The position numbers were made by a program, and so were the translations under genes. A stretch of DNA of 64,000 bases from a virus: positions 24,586 through 88,585 of the IMG/VR virus record IMGVR_UViG_3300035190_000444. The stretch is one strand, 5' to 3'. Positions 54,969 to 62,400 of this stretch are shown here, piece by piece. The notes beneath the pieces were generated by a model. It was not told where the DNA came from and searched no databases. It worked only from the letters and a program-made list of their open reading frames with translations. Within the stretch, counting starts at the first letter, position 1. Each line of letters starts with the position of its first letter.

Positions 54969-55207
54969 TTGAACTAGCGCCACATGAGCTATGGAAGTAT
55001 GACGTAAACAAACATGAAGCTAGGCTGTACATATTCATGCTTAAAGGCTATAGAATGGGTACATTAGGAGAGATGCAATCATTAATCGACGCTATACGAG
55101 AAGTTGATCATGAAATGTGGGACGCATGGACACTAGATGCAATAGATAGCGACGCTATACCAGACGACGAAACCGGAACAGCTATACCACTGAGAGATAT
55201 AACATGA
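54965..55207 (+). CDS. WRxPT-family protein 26, divergent
   Basis: 80 residues, GTG start (GTGA junction). KHEARLYIFMLKGYRMGTLG keeps the spacing but has YRMGT for WRxPT; end IPLRDIT. Confidence 0.65.
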   Translation: MIELAPHELWKYDVNKHEARLYIFMLKGYRMGTLGEMQSLIDAIREVDHEMWDAWTLDAIDSDAIPDDETGTAIPLRDIT

Positions 55208-55446
55208 TAGAATATGGAAAGAAATCAGAACAAGACTTAAACTATGATGCGGCATTTATGTATTGCTTTTGGCATGAGCCTGTAGGCACCTGGAGGCTTC
55301 CGACTGAGCAGGAATACTTCCAAAAGATGCGACTAAAACACCCAAGTGGTATAATTCCCACTTGGTATGAAGACAGAGATCAGCTTGCAGAGAAAGTACA
55401 TCAACAACCTGCTAAAATGCGAGTAGTGCCTGTACGATCGCTATGA
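55204..55446 (+). CDS. WRxPT-family protein 27
   Basis: 80 residues. YDAAFMYCFWHEPVGTWRLP core with a shortened loop; end VPVRSL. ATGA junctions on both sides. Confidence 0.75.
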   Translation: MIEYGKKSEQDLNYDAAFMYCFWHEPVGTWRLPTEQEYFQKMRLKHPSGIIPTWYEDRDQLAEKVHQQPAKMRVVPVRSL

Positions 55447-55700
55447 CCCAGGTTAGTTACTATGCTAATAATATAAGGTTTCACCATTTGATCGAAGTAG
55501 CTCCAACGTCTAATGAAATGATGACGTACGACCATGCTAAGATGTATATCATGTTCTATGAACACAATGGACATAGAGATTGGAGGTTGCCTACGTTACA
55601 AGAATGGCTAAGCCATAATCCACCATTGATAGGGTGGGATGATCACGGAGAACATAGTAGTGATATAGTTCGTTATGTAACCCCAGTGAGAGACCTATGA
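55443..55700 (+). CDS. WRxPT-family protein 28
   Basis: 85 residues with a 15-residue extra start (TQVSYYANNIRFH). YDHAKMYIMFYEHNGHRDWR-LPT; end TPVRDL. Closely related to member 30 (YDNAKLYILFYEYNGHRDWR). Confidence 0.75.
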   Translation: MTQVSYYANNIRFHHLIEVAPTSNEMMTYDHAKMYIMFYEHNGHRDWRLPTLQEWLSHNPPLIGWDDHGEHSSDIVRYVTPVRDL

Positions 55701-55927
55701 AACTTGAACTAGCTCCCCCATCCATTCAACTACACAGAGATGAAGCATTCCTATATGTTTGGACTTGTACACACAACAACAAGTATGACTGGCGTCTGCC
55801 CACCCTACATGAATCAAGCAAACATAATCTTACTGGCTGGAATGAATATGACTTATATGTATTTGAACATGAGATATCATATGACCCAATCTATTGGACA
55901 ATTACCCCAGTGAGGGATATAAAATGA
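55697..55927 (+). CDS. WRxPT-family protein 29
   Basis: 76 residues. RDEAFLYVWTCTHNNKYDWR-LPT, KYDW subtype; end TPVRDIK. Confidence 0.75.
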   Translation: MKLELAPPSIQLHRDEAFLYVWTCTHNNKYDWRLPTLHESSKHNLTGWNEYDLYVFEHEISYDPIYWTITPVRDIK

Positions 55928-56139
55928 TTGAATTAGCTCCAGTATCTACAGAAAGGATGACGTATGACAATGCTAAATTGTACATCCTGTTCTATGAATA
56001 TAATGGACATAGAGATTGGCGTCTGCCTACATTCACTGAATGGATCACCCGCGACGATGTATATGGGTGGGATGATAAAGAACCATCAATCGATTATGGT
56101 CCAAAACTTCGTGTTGTAACCCCAGTGAGAGACTTATGA
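55924..56139 (+). CDS. WRxPT-family protein 30
   Basis: 71 residues from ATG 55924 (ATGA junction; upstream start 55894 lies inside the previous gene). YDNAKLYILFYEYNGHRDWR-LPT; end TPVRDL. Confidence 0.75.
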   Translation: MIELAPVSTERMTYDNAKLYILFYEYNGHRDWRLPTFTEWITRDDVYGWDDKEPSIDYGPKLRVVTPVRDL

Positions 56140-56417
56140 TCGAAATAGCCCCAAGATTCGCACAACGTATGACATACGACGAAGCCATATTAAACTTATT
56201 CATGTTTGTACATAATGGAAAGAAAGACTGGCGTATGCCTACCGAATACGAATACTACTACGGTCCTGCCCGAGCTATAGAGAAGTCGTGGCATCGCGAA
56301 AAAGTAGATGAGTTTACTAACTGGTACTTAACCCCTGTGAGAGATGTCAAATTTGTTTACATACCCAGCATAACGTGTTATAATAAAGACATACTGTTTA
56401 ATAAGAGATACAGATGA
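56136..56417 (+). CDS. WRxPT-family protein 31 reading into a promoter
   Basis: 93 residues. YDEAILNLFMFVHNGKKDWR-MPT; after TPVRD the frame continues 22 residues through the promoter at 56356-56384, suggesting that the promoter was inserted at the gene's end. Confidence 0.7.
   Translation: MIEIAPRFAQRMTYDEAILNLFMFVHNGKKDWRMPTEYEYYYGPARAIEKSWHREKVDEFTNWYLTPVRDVKFVYIPSITCYNKDILFNKRYR
56356..56384 (+). promoter_or_regulatory. Promoter inside cluster D
   Basis: -35 TTTACA 56356-56361, 17-nt spacer, -10 TATAAT 56379-56384; drives members 32 onward. The only promoter seen within this 4.7-kb cluster. Confidence 0.75.
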
Positions 56418-56674
56418 TAGAACTAGCACCTAAAGAACTATGGCTTGAACAATCTACACAAAACGAAGCATTGATGCACATATTCTTCCAAAAGGGTTAT
56501 CGCTTGCCTACATTTGAAGAACTACCTCAAATGAGACAAATACTAAACCGAGAAGTAATATTAGTGTGGACTGAAAACACAGTACGTGACCCATTGTTTG
56601 AAATGTTTGATCTAGATAACAGGTCAGTGGTTCCCTTTAAAGCTAAATTGATTCCAGTGAGGGATGTATGTTAG
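56414..56674 (+). CDS. WRxPT-family protein 32
   Basis: 86 residues. QNEALMHIFFQKGYRLPTFE core has Tyr for Trp and a shortened loop, as in member 26; end IPVRDVC. Confidence 0.7.
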   Translation: MIELAPKELWLEQSTQNEALMHIFFQKGYRLPTFEELPQMRQILNREVILVWTENTVRDPLFEMFDLDNRSVVPFKAKLIPVRDVC

Positions 56675-56886
56675 CGTTTGGACCAAAATTAGAAAGAGGT
56701 ATCAACTCATATGACGATGCGTTTTTGACCTGTTTAACATGTGACCATAGGGGATATTATGATTGGCGTTTACCAACCAGAAAAGAGTATTTTGACGAGG
56801 ATTTAATGTCTGGAGCGTGGTATGAAAGCAAGCCATCATGGCGCAGAGCATGGTATGTGATACCAGTGAGGGATAAGAATGATTGA
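56668..56886 (+). CDS. WRxPT-family protein 33
   Basis: 72 residues. YDDAFLTCLTCDHRGYYDWR-LPT; end IPVRDKND. Confidence 0.75.
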   Translation: MLAFGPKLERGINSYDDAFLTCLTCDHRGYYDWRLPTRKEYFDEDLMSGAWYESKPSWRRAWYVIPVRDKND

Positions 56887-57094
56887 AGGAACACCTATAG
56901 AATGTAACCTAACATATAACCGAGCTTTTCTTTATATGCTAACTTGTACACACAACGGACATAACGACTGGAGGTTTCCTACTTATCAAGAGACCTATAA
57001 CATAGGCATTGGATGGTCATGGACTGATTCTCCAGCATTCCAAGATCCAGACATTGACCTAATGCATCTGATATTGGTAAGGGATATATGTTAG
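56879..57094 (+). CDS. WRxPT-family protein 34
   Basis: 71 residues. YNRAFLYMLTCTHNGHNDWR-FPT; Trp-rich variable part (IGWSWTDSP); end LVRDIC. Confidence 0.75.
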   Translation: MIEGTPIECNLTYNRAFLYMLTCTHNGHNDWRFPTYQETYNIGIGWSWTDSPAFQDPDIDLMHLILVRDIC

Positions 57095-57306
57095 AAATAG
57101 GCCCATGCTCATCTCATACACTAATATTAGATGAAGCCTGGCTATACTGTATTACACTAGAACACGACGGACATAGAGATTGGAGATTGCCTACTTGGCA
57201 GGAAATGAATAGCCATCAAATGAGAAACTGTAGAGGTTGGACGAACCCGTACTATCTTAGTTCTAGTCTTAGCCAAATGCTTGTTTACCCAGTGAGAGAT
57301 TTATGA
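57088..57306 (+). CDS. WRxPT-family protein 35
   Basis: 72 residues. LDEAWLYCITLEHDGHRDWR-LPT; Ser-rich variable part (YYLSSSLSQ); end YPVRDL. Confidence 0.75.
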   Translation: MLEIGPCSSHTLILDEAWLYCITLEHDGHRDWRLPTWQEMNSHQMRNCRGWTNPYYLSSSLSQMLVYPVRDL

Positions 57307-57521
57307 TTGAAACAGGATACCAATCAGCACAACAATTAGAGTATGACGAAGCACTGCTGTATTGTTATACCTGTACCGATAGACGAAAATATGACTGGCG
57401 TATGCCTACATCAAAAGAACACAACCACTTCCCATCTACTACTTGGCATATTGATAGAATACCCGATATGGTCCTATGGATGGAACTTTATGTAATTCCA
57501 GTGAGAGATAACGATGTTTGA
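57303..57521 (+). CDS. WRxPT-family protein 36
   Basis: 72 residues. YDEALLYCYTCTDRRKYDWR-MPT, KYDW subtype; end IPVRDNDV. Confidence 0.75.
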   Translation: MIETGYQSAQQLEYDEALLYCYTCTDRRKYDWRMPTSKEHNHFPSTTWHIDRIPDMVLWMELYVIPVRDNDV

Positions 57522-57741
57522 ACAAGCACCTATGATCAAGTTTGTTACTATAGATGAAGCTGAACTATACACGATGACGCTAACCTATAACAATCACTAT
57601 GATTGGAGGCTTCCTACTGTAATGGAACTACGGCACGCTACGCCTGCTCTACCCAAACGCCCAGTATGTTGGCATCAGCATGATCTTATGGGTCAGTTGG
57701 ATGATATGAAATGCGCATTGATCCCAGTGAGAACTATATGA
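57514..57741 (+). CDS. WRxPT-family protein 37
   Basis: 75 residues. IDEAELYTMTLTYNNHYDWR-LPT; Pro/Ala-rich variable part (HATPALPKRPV); end IPVRTI. Confidence 0.75.
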   Translation: MFEQAPMIKFVTIDEAELYTMTLTYNNHYDWRLPTVMELRHATPALPKRPVCWHQHDLMGQLDDMKCALIPVRTI

Positions 57742-57965
57742 TTGAATTAGGACCACATGACGACTGCTTTGTAACGATAGACGAAGCAATGTTATACATC
57801 TATACCCTAACCCACAACAACAAATATGACTGGCGGTTTCCGACATCAGCAGAATATGATGACACTGATGAGATGCCTCCTATGACCTGGCATAGCACCT
57901 GGTATGACTATAACAATAAGGATTTAGAACGAGCAGTTTACCCAGTGAGAGATAAAGATGATTGA
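57738..57965 (+). CDS. WRxPT-family protein 38
   Basis: 75 residues from ATG 57738 (ATGA junction). IDEAMLYIYTLTHNNKYDWR-FPT; end YPVRDKDD. Confidence 0.75.
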   Translation: MIELGPHDDCFVTIDEAMLYIYTLTHNNKYDWRFPTSAEYDDTDEMPPMTWHSTWYDYNNKDLERAVYPVRDKDD

Positions 57966-58188
57966 AGCTAAAATTTTATCACACTCAAAATCGTGTGAAG
58001 AAGCTGAACTTTACATTTGGACACTAACACACGAAAACAAGTACGACTGGCGTTTCCCAACACGCGATGAATGCGTAAAACTTACAGGTGGTCCAAGTCC
58101 AATATGGTGTGATTCACTAATCAAAAGTCCATATATAGAGCCACTCGACCGCTTTTATTTAATAGCAGTGAGAGATACAGATGCTTGA
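57958..58188 (+). CDS. WRxPT-family protein 39
   Basis: 76 residues. CEEAELYIWTLTHENKYDWR-FPT; end IAVRDTDA. Lacks the usual E-x-AP start. Confidence 0.75.
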   Translation: MIEAKILSHSKSCEEAELYIWTLTHENKYDWRFPTRDECVKLTGGPSPIWCDSLIKSPYIEPLDRFYLIAVRDTDA

Positions 58189-58384
58189 GTTTGCTAGTCA
58201 ATCCCATTTACTCCCTTATTACGAATCTTGGCTTTACTGCGTTACTTGTACTCACAACAACAAGTATGACTGGCGATTTCCTACTATTGGAGATGTAACA
58301 GAGTACCCCAGTATTATCAAGAAAAGTTTTTCACAACCATACGATTGGTTCTATGTAACCCCAGTGAGAGATAAAGATGATTGA
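58181..58384 (+). CDS. WRxPT-family protein 40
   Basis: 67 residues. YYESWLYCVTCTHNNKYDWR-FPT; short variable part; end TPVRDKDD. Confidence 0.75.
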   Translation: MLEFASQSHLLPYYESWLYCVTCTHNNKYDWRFPTIGDVTEYPSIIKKSFSQPYDWFYVTPVRDKDD

Positions 58385-58601
58385 ACAAGCCCCTAAGACT
58401 ACTGACAAATTTGATGCCTATAACGCCGAACTATACATATACACTTGCACACACGAAAACAAATACGACTGGCGAATGCCTACTATAAGAGAATGTGCAG
58501 ACTTGATTATAACCGGTAGTTGGAATGCTAGTGATTTTAATCGTGAGACACTGGTACCATATATGTGGAAGGTATCCCCTGTGAGAACTAAAGATGATTG
58601 A
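58377..58601 (+). CDS. WRxPT-family protein 41
   Basis: 74 residues. YNAELYIYTCTHENKYDWRM then PT; end SPVRTKDD. ATGATTGA junctions at both ends. Confidence 0.75.
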   Translation: MIEQAPKTTDKFDAYNAELYIYTCTHENKYDWRMPTIRECADLIITGSWNASDFNRETLVPYMWKVSPVRTKDD

Positions 58602-58791
58602 AGCAGCCCCTATGTCACATTTAATGCCATACGACGATGCATTCTTATATGCGATAACTTGTACACACAACGACAAGTATGACTGGCGAATGCCAACAGT
58701 TGGCGACTTCTCCAATAATGTTAAACTACGAACAACTGATCAACGCCGCAACATACAATTCTGCCCAGTAAGAGGATCAAGAGATGATTGA
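58594..58791 (+). CDS. WRxPT-family protein 42
   Basis: 65 residues, the shortest intact member. YDDAFLYAITCTHNDKYDWR-MPT; end CPVRGSRDD (VRG for VRD). Confidence 0.75.
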   Translation: MIEAAPMSHLMPYDDAFLYAITCTHNDKYDWRMPTVGDFSNNVKLRTTDQRRNIQFCPVRGSRDD

Positions 58792-58999
58792 ACAAGCTAC
58801 TACTAAACGACGTAACTTCTCATATGACGAAGCTTGGCTATATGTAGCCACTTGCACCCATAAAAAGAAATATGATTGGCGACTACCAACTCATAAAGAA
58901 CACTTTGAAAGACAATATAGACCTCTGATACTTGGACAATGGTATGAGCGAGACTATTTCGCTCTCCAAACATATGTAACCCCTGTGAGAACCTTATGA
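58784..58999 (+). CDS. WRxPT-family protein 43
   Basis: 71 residues. YDEAWLYVATCTHKKKYDWR-LPT; end TPVRTL. Confidence 0.75.
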   Translation: MIEQATTKRRNFSYDEAWLYVATCTHKKKYDWRLPTHKEHFERQYRPLILGQWYERDYFALQTYVTPVRTL

Positions 59000-59268
59000 T
59001 CGAACTTGCTCCCTACTTATACCAAACGACACAAGACCAAGCATTCTTATTCACTATAACCTGCACACACAAAGACAAATACGACTGGCGATTCCCTACT
59101 ATGTTTGAAATCATATATAGTGGTATGTTTGAGAATTTAGATCCATGGAGATCTGATAATGTATATCCTAAACTTATTCATTTGATTAATCTGACATACA
59201 CAGCTGTTCCGGTAAGAGATTATCCTTTTCCAACTAGACCTCCCGGACTTTATGTACAAAAGCAATGA
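58996..59268 (+). CDS. WRxPT-family protein 44 with C-terminal tail
   Basis: 90 residues. QDQAFLFTITCTHKDKYDWR-FPT; after VPVRD an extra 16 residues (YPFPTRPPGLYVQKQ). Last gene of the cluster, followed by 560 bp of non-coding DNA; the tail may reflect loss of the normal stop at the border. Confidence 0.75.
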   Translation: MIELAPYLYQTTQDQAFLFTITCTHKDKYDWRFPTMFEIIYSGMFENLDPWRSDNVYPKLIHLINLTYTAVPVRDYPFPTRPPGLYVQKQ

Positions 59269-59376
59269 ATAAGTAGCTTATCCATAAAAAAGCAACATAT
59301 TTGTAGCAAAATAAAAAGAAAGCAACTTATCCATTGCTTACTATAGTAGTAGTGACTATAGTGATAAAACTAACTC

Positions 59377-59406
59377 TTTACACACCATAAAGGACTATAG
59401 TATAAT
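59377..59406 (+). promoter_or_regulatory. Promoter-like site in the palindrome region
   Basis: -35 TTTACA 59377-59382, 18-nt spacer ending CTATAG, -10 TATAAT 59401-59406. No gene follows for 400 bp, so a short RNA could be made. Confidence 0.5.
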
Positions 59407-59763
59407 AAGCAATAGTTACAGCAATCCACGCTATAGTAGTAAACGCTATAGTATAATAAGTATGCCTAACTATCCACGCTATAGTATAGACTATAGTGAT
59501 ATAACGCTTAGTAAGAGAATCATAGAGGTTCCCTATAATAGCGTATACGAGAACCCTGACTATAGTATAGAGATGAAAGTGAGGCCTGCGGCTCACGTGG
59601 CACTATTTGGTAAACAATAGAGGAGGCCTATGGTGGTTACAGGGGATATGAGGGGTTTTGTGGAAAACAATGGGGTATTCATTGTAGCTATGCCGCCCAA
59701 CCACCCATTCCTACTATATCATTACAGTTGTATTACAGTGGTAAAATTGTGCCAAAATAGTGC

Positions 59764-59792
59764 TTGCAATTACCATATTAGTGCGTTATAAT
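59764..59792 (+). promoter_or_regulatory. Sigma-70-type promoter
   Basis: -35 TTGCAA 59764-59769, 17-nt spacer, -10 TATAAT 59787-59792; drives 59828. Confidence 0.8.
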
Positions 59793-59827
59793 GTACTAAA
59801 TTAGTTAAACACCACAGGAGCGTAAAA

Positions 59828-59998
59828 ATGCACATATTATTTGAACTATTAGGACTATTTGTCCTCGGAATCTTCTCTATAGTGTTAGTAGCACTGGCAT
59901 TACTGCTAATTGGATTCTTTGGATACACTGAAACACATAATCCATTGTTTGCAATACCATTTGTACTAGGATTGATGTTTTTAAGCGCATTGGATTAA
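59828..59998 (+). CDS. 56-residue membrane protein
   Basis: AGGAGCG site. Two hydrophobic helices (LFELLGLFVLGIFSIVLVAL; FAIPFVLGLMFLSAL) joined by a short loop with YTETHNP. No family recognised. Confidence 0.6.
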   Translation: MHILFELLGLFVLGIFSIVLVALALLLIGFFGYTETHNPLFAIPFVLGLMFLSALD

Positions 59999-60005
59999 TA
60001 ACCAG

Positions 60006-60034
60006 TTGACAGTCATACTATACTATAGTATAAT
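60006..60034 (+). promoter_or_regulatory. Sigma-70-type promoter
   Basis: -35 TTGACA 60006-60011, 17-nt spacer, -10 TATAAT 60029-60034 preceded by ACTATAG; drives the ATPase gene. The near-perfect consensus suggests strong early expression. Confidence 0.85.
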
Positions 60035-60067
60035 AAACACTTACTAACACACAATGCGGAGCGTATT

Positions 60068-60946
60068 ATGCAACAAACAGTAGCAAGACCACAAATGATC
60101 ACCGTGGATACAATCAAGACCAACCGTACTATAGCGCAACGACCGGCTGAACATGTATCACACGAAACGGACGAAGAGATTGTAGAACGGTTGCGCACAC
60201 GGTTTGCCATACTAGATGATATGACTCGTGCAGTAAAGAAAGGTGATGTTCGCGCTATGATCGTAAGTGGACCACCTGGAGTAGGCAAATCACACGGTGT
60301 AGAAACAGTGTTATCGCGTTATGATGTGTTCGCCAATGTAGCACAAGATGAAACCTTAAAGAAGTACACTATAGCAAAAGGTAACATCAGTGCATTATGT
60401 TTATATCAAATGCTGTGGGACTATAAGGACAAGAAGTGTATCGTAGTGTTTGACGACTGCGATAGTGTATTGTTTGATGATATTGCGCTCAACTTGCTCA
60501 AAGCAGCATTGGACACAGGGCGTAAGCGTACTATCAGTTGGCACACAGAGTCGCGCATACTAAAAGAAGCAGGGATTCCAAACAGTTTTGACTTTGAAGG
60601 CGGATGTATATTCATTACCAATGTCAAGTTTGATCATGTTAAGAGCAAGAAGTTACAAGACCATTTAGAAGCATTAGAGTCGCGTTGCCACTACTTGGAT
60701 CTTACTATAGACACAGAACGCGAAAAGATGTTGCGTATTAAGCAAATCGTAAGCGACGGTATGCTAGACAAGTATGAATTCCAAGAAGATGAAGCTGAAG
60801 AGATCATTAACTATATAGATACACACAGAAAGAAAATGCGTGAATTGAGTTTGCGCATGGTTCTTAAAGTAGCAGATTTGCGTAAAGCAATGCCAACTAA
60901 CTGGGAAGCAGTAGCTTCTGTAACTTGTATGCGTCCACATAGATAA
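60068..60946 (+). CDS. AAA+ ATPase
   Basis: 292 residues, GCGGAGCG site. Walker A SGPPGVGKSHGVE (about residue 68), Walker B IVVFDDCDSVLFDD (about 123), sensor-like IFITNVKFD (about 180), arginine-finger region EALESRCHYLDL. A C-terminal helical lid follows. Fits single-domain phage AAA+ ATPases of unknown substrate that act on DNA or protein complexes. No partner domain is fused to it. The hairpin array begins 22 bp downstream. Confidence 0.8.
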   Translation: MQQTVARPQMITVDTIKTNRTIAQRPAEHVSHETDEEIVERLRTRFAILDDMTRAVKKGDVRAMIVSGPPGVGKSHGVETVLSRYDVFANVAQDETLKKYTIAKGNISALCLYQMLWDYKDKKCIVVFDDCDSVLFDDIALNLLKAALDTGRKRTISWHTESRILKEAGIPNSFDFEGGCIFITNVKFDHVKSKKLQDHLEALESRCHYLDLTIDTEREKMLRIKQIVSDGMLDKYEFQEDEAEEIINYIDTHRKKMRELSLRMVLKVADLRKAMPTNWEAVASVTCMRPHR

Positions 60947-60968
60947 TAAGAACGCGCATATGAATAGT

Positions 60969-61081
60969 GTATAGTTGATTCGCTCCCAACTATACTCTAT
61001 ATACTATAGTATAGATTCGCTCCCTATACTATAGTAACTCTATAAGCTCACTTTAGATTCGCTCCCTAAAGTGGGCTTTTT
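60969..61081 (+). ncRNA. Three-hairpin RNA with identical anti-Shine-Dalgarno-like loops
   Basis: Hairpin 1: GTATAGTTG (60969-60977)/CAACTATAC (60987-60995). Hairpin 2: 13-bp stem 61002-61014/61024-61036. Hairpin 3: 13-bp stem 61044-61056/61066-61078 with a T-rich tail. All three have the same 9-nt loop ATTCGCTCC, while the stems are unrelated in sequence. CGCTCC is complementary to GGAGCG, the ribosome-binding core of many genes in this window. Probably a small RNA, alone or cut from the ATPase mRNA; alphaproteobacterial 'cuckoo' and CcsR RNAs have similar exposed anti-SD loops. Alternatively a binding array for an RNA-binding protein. Confidence 0.65.
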
Positions 61082-61084
61082 CTT
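61044..61084 (+). terminator. Terminator formed by third hairpin
   Basis: The 13-bp stem at 61044-61078 has one G-U pair and is followed by TTTTTCTTATTCTTTTT; ends the ATPase/hairpin transcript. Confidence 0.8.
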
Positions 61085-61228
61085 ATTCTTTTTAACCGGA
61101 CCCTGTACTCTGGTACTAGGTCGGTCTATAAACGTGAAAAACGGCAAAATCATGGTGTTGCAGACCGCTAACGACGCGGGCCAAAAACCGAAGATGACGA
61201 GTTATTATCGAGTCCTGGACCTATAAAA

Positions 61229-61241
61229 GGCCCCGCTGTAA
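61229..61241 (+). repeat. GGCCCCGCTGTAA element 10
   Basis: In the long form TAAAAGGCCCCGCTGTAAACT, as at 20941. Confidence 0.85.
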
Positions 61242-61419
61242 ACTATTACTCGCGTGTTTATATTGTGTATTATTATACTATAATAGTGTATCATAGCGTA
61301 AAATGCGCTGTAATGCGTTACACGCGCTGAGTATATACTATAGTATAGTATGCTATGTGCTTATAATATAACACGCTACACGCGCACATACAAGTGGGCG
61401 TATACGAGTAACAACGTTC

Positions 61420-61449
61420 TTTACAGACCCCGCTGTGCTATAGTATAAT
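61420..61449 (+). promoter_or_regulatory. Promoter with CCCCGCTGT in its spacer
   Basis: -35 TTTACA 61420-61425, 18-nt spacer holding CCCCGCTGT and CTATAG, -10 TATAAT 61444-61449; drives 61483. Second promoter with the GC-rich element between its boxes. Confidence 0.8.
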
Positions 61450-61482
61450 AAACACTTACTAACACACTATGCGGAGCACGCA

Positions 61483-61779
61483 ATGAAGCTATGTAATGTA
61501 CCACAAGAGTTATTGGCAAAGCAAGCTATTATAGAAACCATTCCAGACATTGCCTCTATAGTAGTAATATCTGGAGTATTAGTTGGATCGTATTATCTGT
61601 TTAAGTTATTAAAAGATGAGTTCAATGGATCGGATGCGTTTACCTATCTATGTGTAATGGGTGTAGCATGGATTGGCGGGTTTGCATGGATTGCTCATCT
61701 ACTCACTAACATAGTCACCGCTGTAGCCAATCCAGAGTATGCGGCAATGGTTAAGTTCGCAGCAGAGTGCGCCAAATGA
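61483..61779 (+). CDS. Membrane protein, holin candidate
   Basis: 98 residues, GCGGAGC site. Two hydrophobic helices (IVVISGVLVGSYYLFKLL, about 25-42; FTYLCVMGVAWIGGFAWIAH, about 53-73) and a short C-terminal helix. Size, topology and position just before a secreted transglycosylase fit a holin, but no signature motif is present. Confidence 0.55.
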   Translation: MKLCNVPQELLAKQAIIETIPDIASIVVISGVLVGSYYLFKLLKDEFNGSDAFTYLCVMGVAWIGGFAWIAHLLTNIVTAVANPEYAAMVKFAAECAK

Positions 61780-62330
61780 TCCGCGCTGCCATTCTTGCTA
61801 CTATAGTAGTAATGCCGGTGAATGCGGATGTATATAGATATACGGGAGCGGATGGGAGAGTTTGGTTAACAGATCATCCGGTTGAGATCAATACTGCAGC
61901 CAAACCATCTGCCCCTGTATCACATACTATAGTAGAGAAGAAGCCACTAACTCGATGGGAAGTCAATCACTATGTCCATATCGCAGCAAAGAAGTATGGA
62001 GTGGATGAGAAGTTGGTACATGCAGTCATTAAAACGGAAAGTACATATCGCAAATCGGCTATAAGTAAGAAAGGTGCGGCTGGATTGATGCAACTGATGC
62101 CAGCAACGGCAGAGCGATTTGGAGTGAGTGATCGGATGGATGAAAGACAGAACATTGAAGGCGGAGTTCGGTTCCTAAGGTTCTTGCTCGATACATTCAA
62201 AGATACCAAACTAGCAGTAGCCGGATATAATGCGGGCGAGCATGCGGTGATCCGGCATAAGAATAAGGTTCCACCCTATCCAGAAACCCAAAACTATGTA
62301 GGATTGGTAATGGCGGCATACACTGAGTAA
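61776..62330 (+). CDS. Secreted lytic transglycosylase (SLT) with DUF4124-like domain
   Basis: 184 residues from ATG 61776 (ATGA overlap with the membrane gene; GTG 61767 also possible). Signal peptide MIRAAILATIVVMPVNA; DVYRYTGADGRVWLTDHP is DUF4124-like; then HAVIKTESTYRKSAISKKGA (catalytic Glu), AGLMQLMPATAERFGV, AVAGYNAGEHAV and PYPETQNYVGLVMAAY define family 1 SLT. Cleaves peptidoglycan from the periplasm. Could be the endolysin exported by the host Sec system or an enzyme against superinfection. Confidence 0.85.
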   Translation: MIRAAILATIVVMPVNADVYRYTGADGRVWLTDHPVEINTAAKPSAPVSHTIVEKKPLTRWEVNHYVHIAAKKYGVDEKLVHAVIKTESTYRKSAISKKGAAGLMQLMPATAERFGVSDRMDERQNIEGGVRFLRFLLDTFKDTKLAVAGYNAGEHAVIRHKNKVPPYPETQNYVGLVMAAYTE

Positions 62331-62338
62331 CAAACCAG

Positions 62339-62367
62339 TTGACAACCTGTATGCAGTCTGCTATACT
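62339..62367 (+). promoter_or_regulatory. Sigma-70-type promoter
   Basis: -35 TTGACA 62339-62344, 17-nt spacer, -10 TATACT 62362-62367 (followed by ATGCGTG); drives 62401. Confidence 0.8.
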
Positions 62368-62400
62368 ATGCGTGTACTATATATATGAGGAGCAAACAAA

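Larger units (their letters stand above)
59269..59827 (+). other. Non-coding region rich in CTATAG palindromes
   Basis: No gene seen. From 59341 to 59580 the palindrome CTATAG occurs about eight times, often as CTATAGTATAATAAG or ACGCTATAGTA; two AAAGCAAC-type repeats lie at 59285-59340. A promoter-like pair TTTACA/TATAAT is at 59377-59406 and a clear promoter at 59764-59792. It may hold a regulatory array or recombination site. Confidence 0.6.
61085..61482 (+). other. Non-coding region between hairpin array and membrane-protein gene
   Basis: Contains a hairpin GACC-CT-GTAC-TCTG-GTAC-TA-GGTC near 61098-61125, a 30-codon GC-richer frame at 61134-61226 without a ribosome site, a GGCCCC element at 61229, several CTATAG palindromes (61260-61350) and a promoter at 61420. 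No supported gene. Confidence 0.55.

Noticed and set aside
20190-59268. Diversity-generating retroelement for the WRxPT family
   Set aside because: DUF1566-like domains are sometimes retroelement targets, but no reverse transcriptase or template repeat is seen in the window and the differences are spread over the gene, not only at adenines.
61134-61226. 30-codon frame (GTG start, KNGKIMVLQTANDAGQ)
   Set aside because: No ribosome-binding site and no match known; left as part of the non-coding region.
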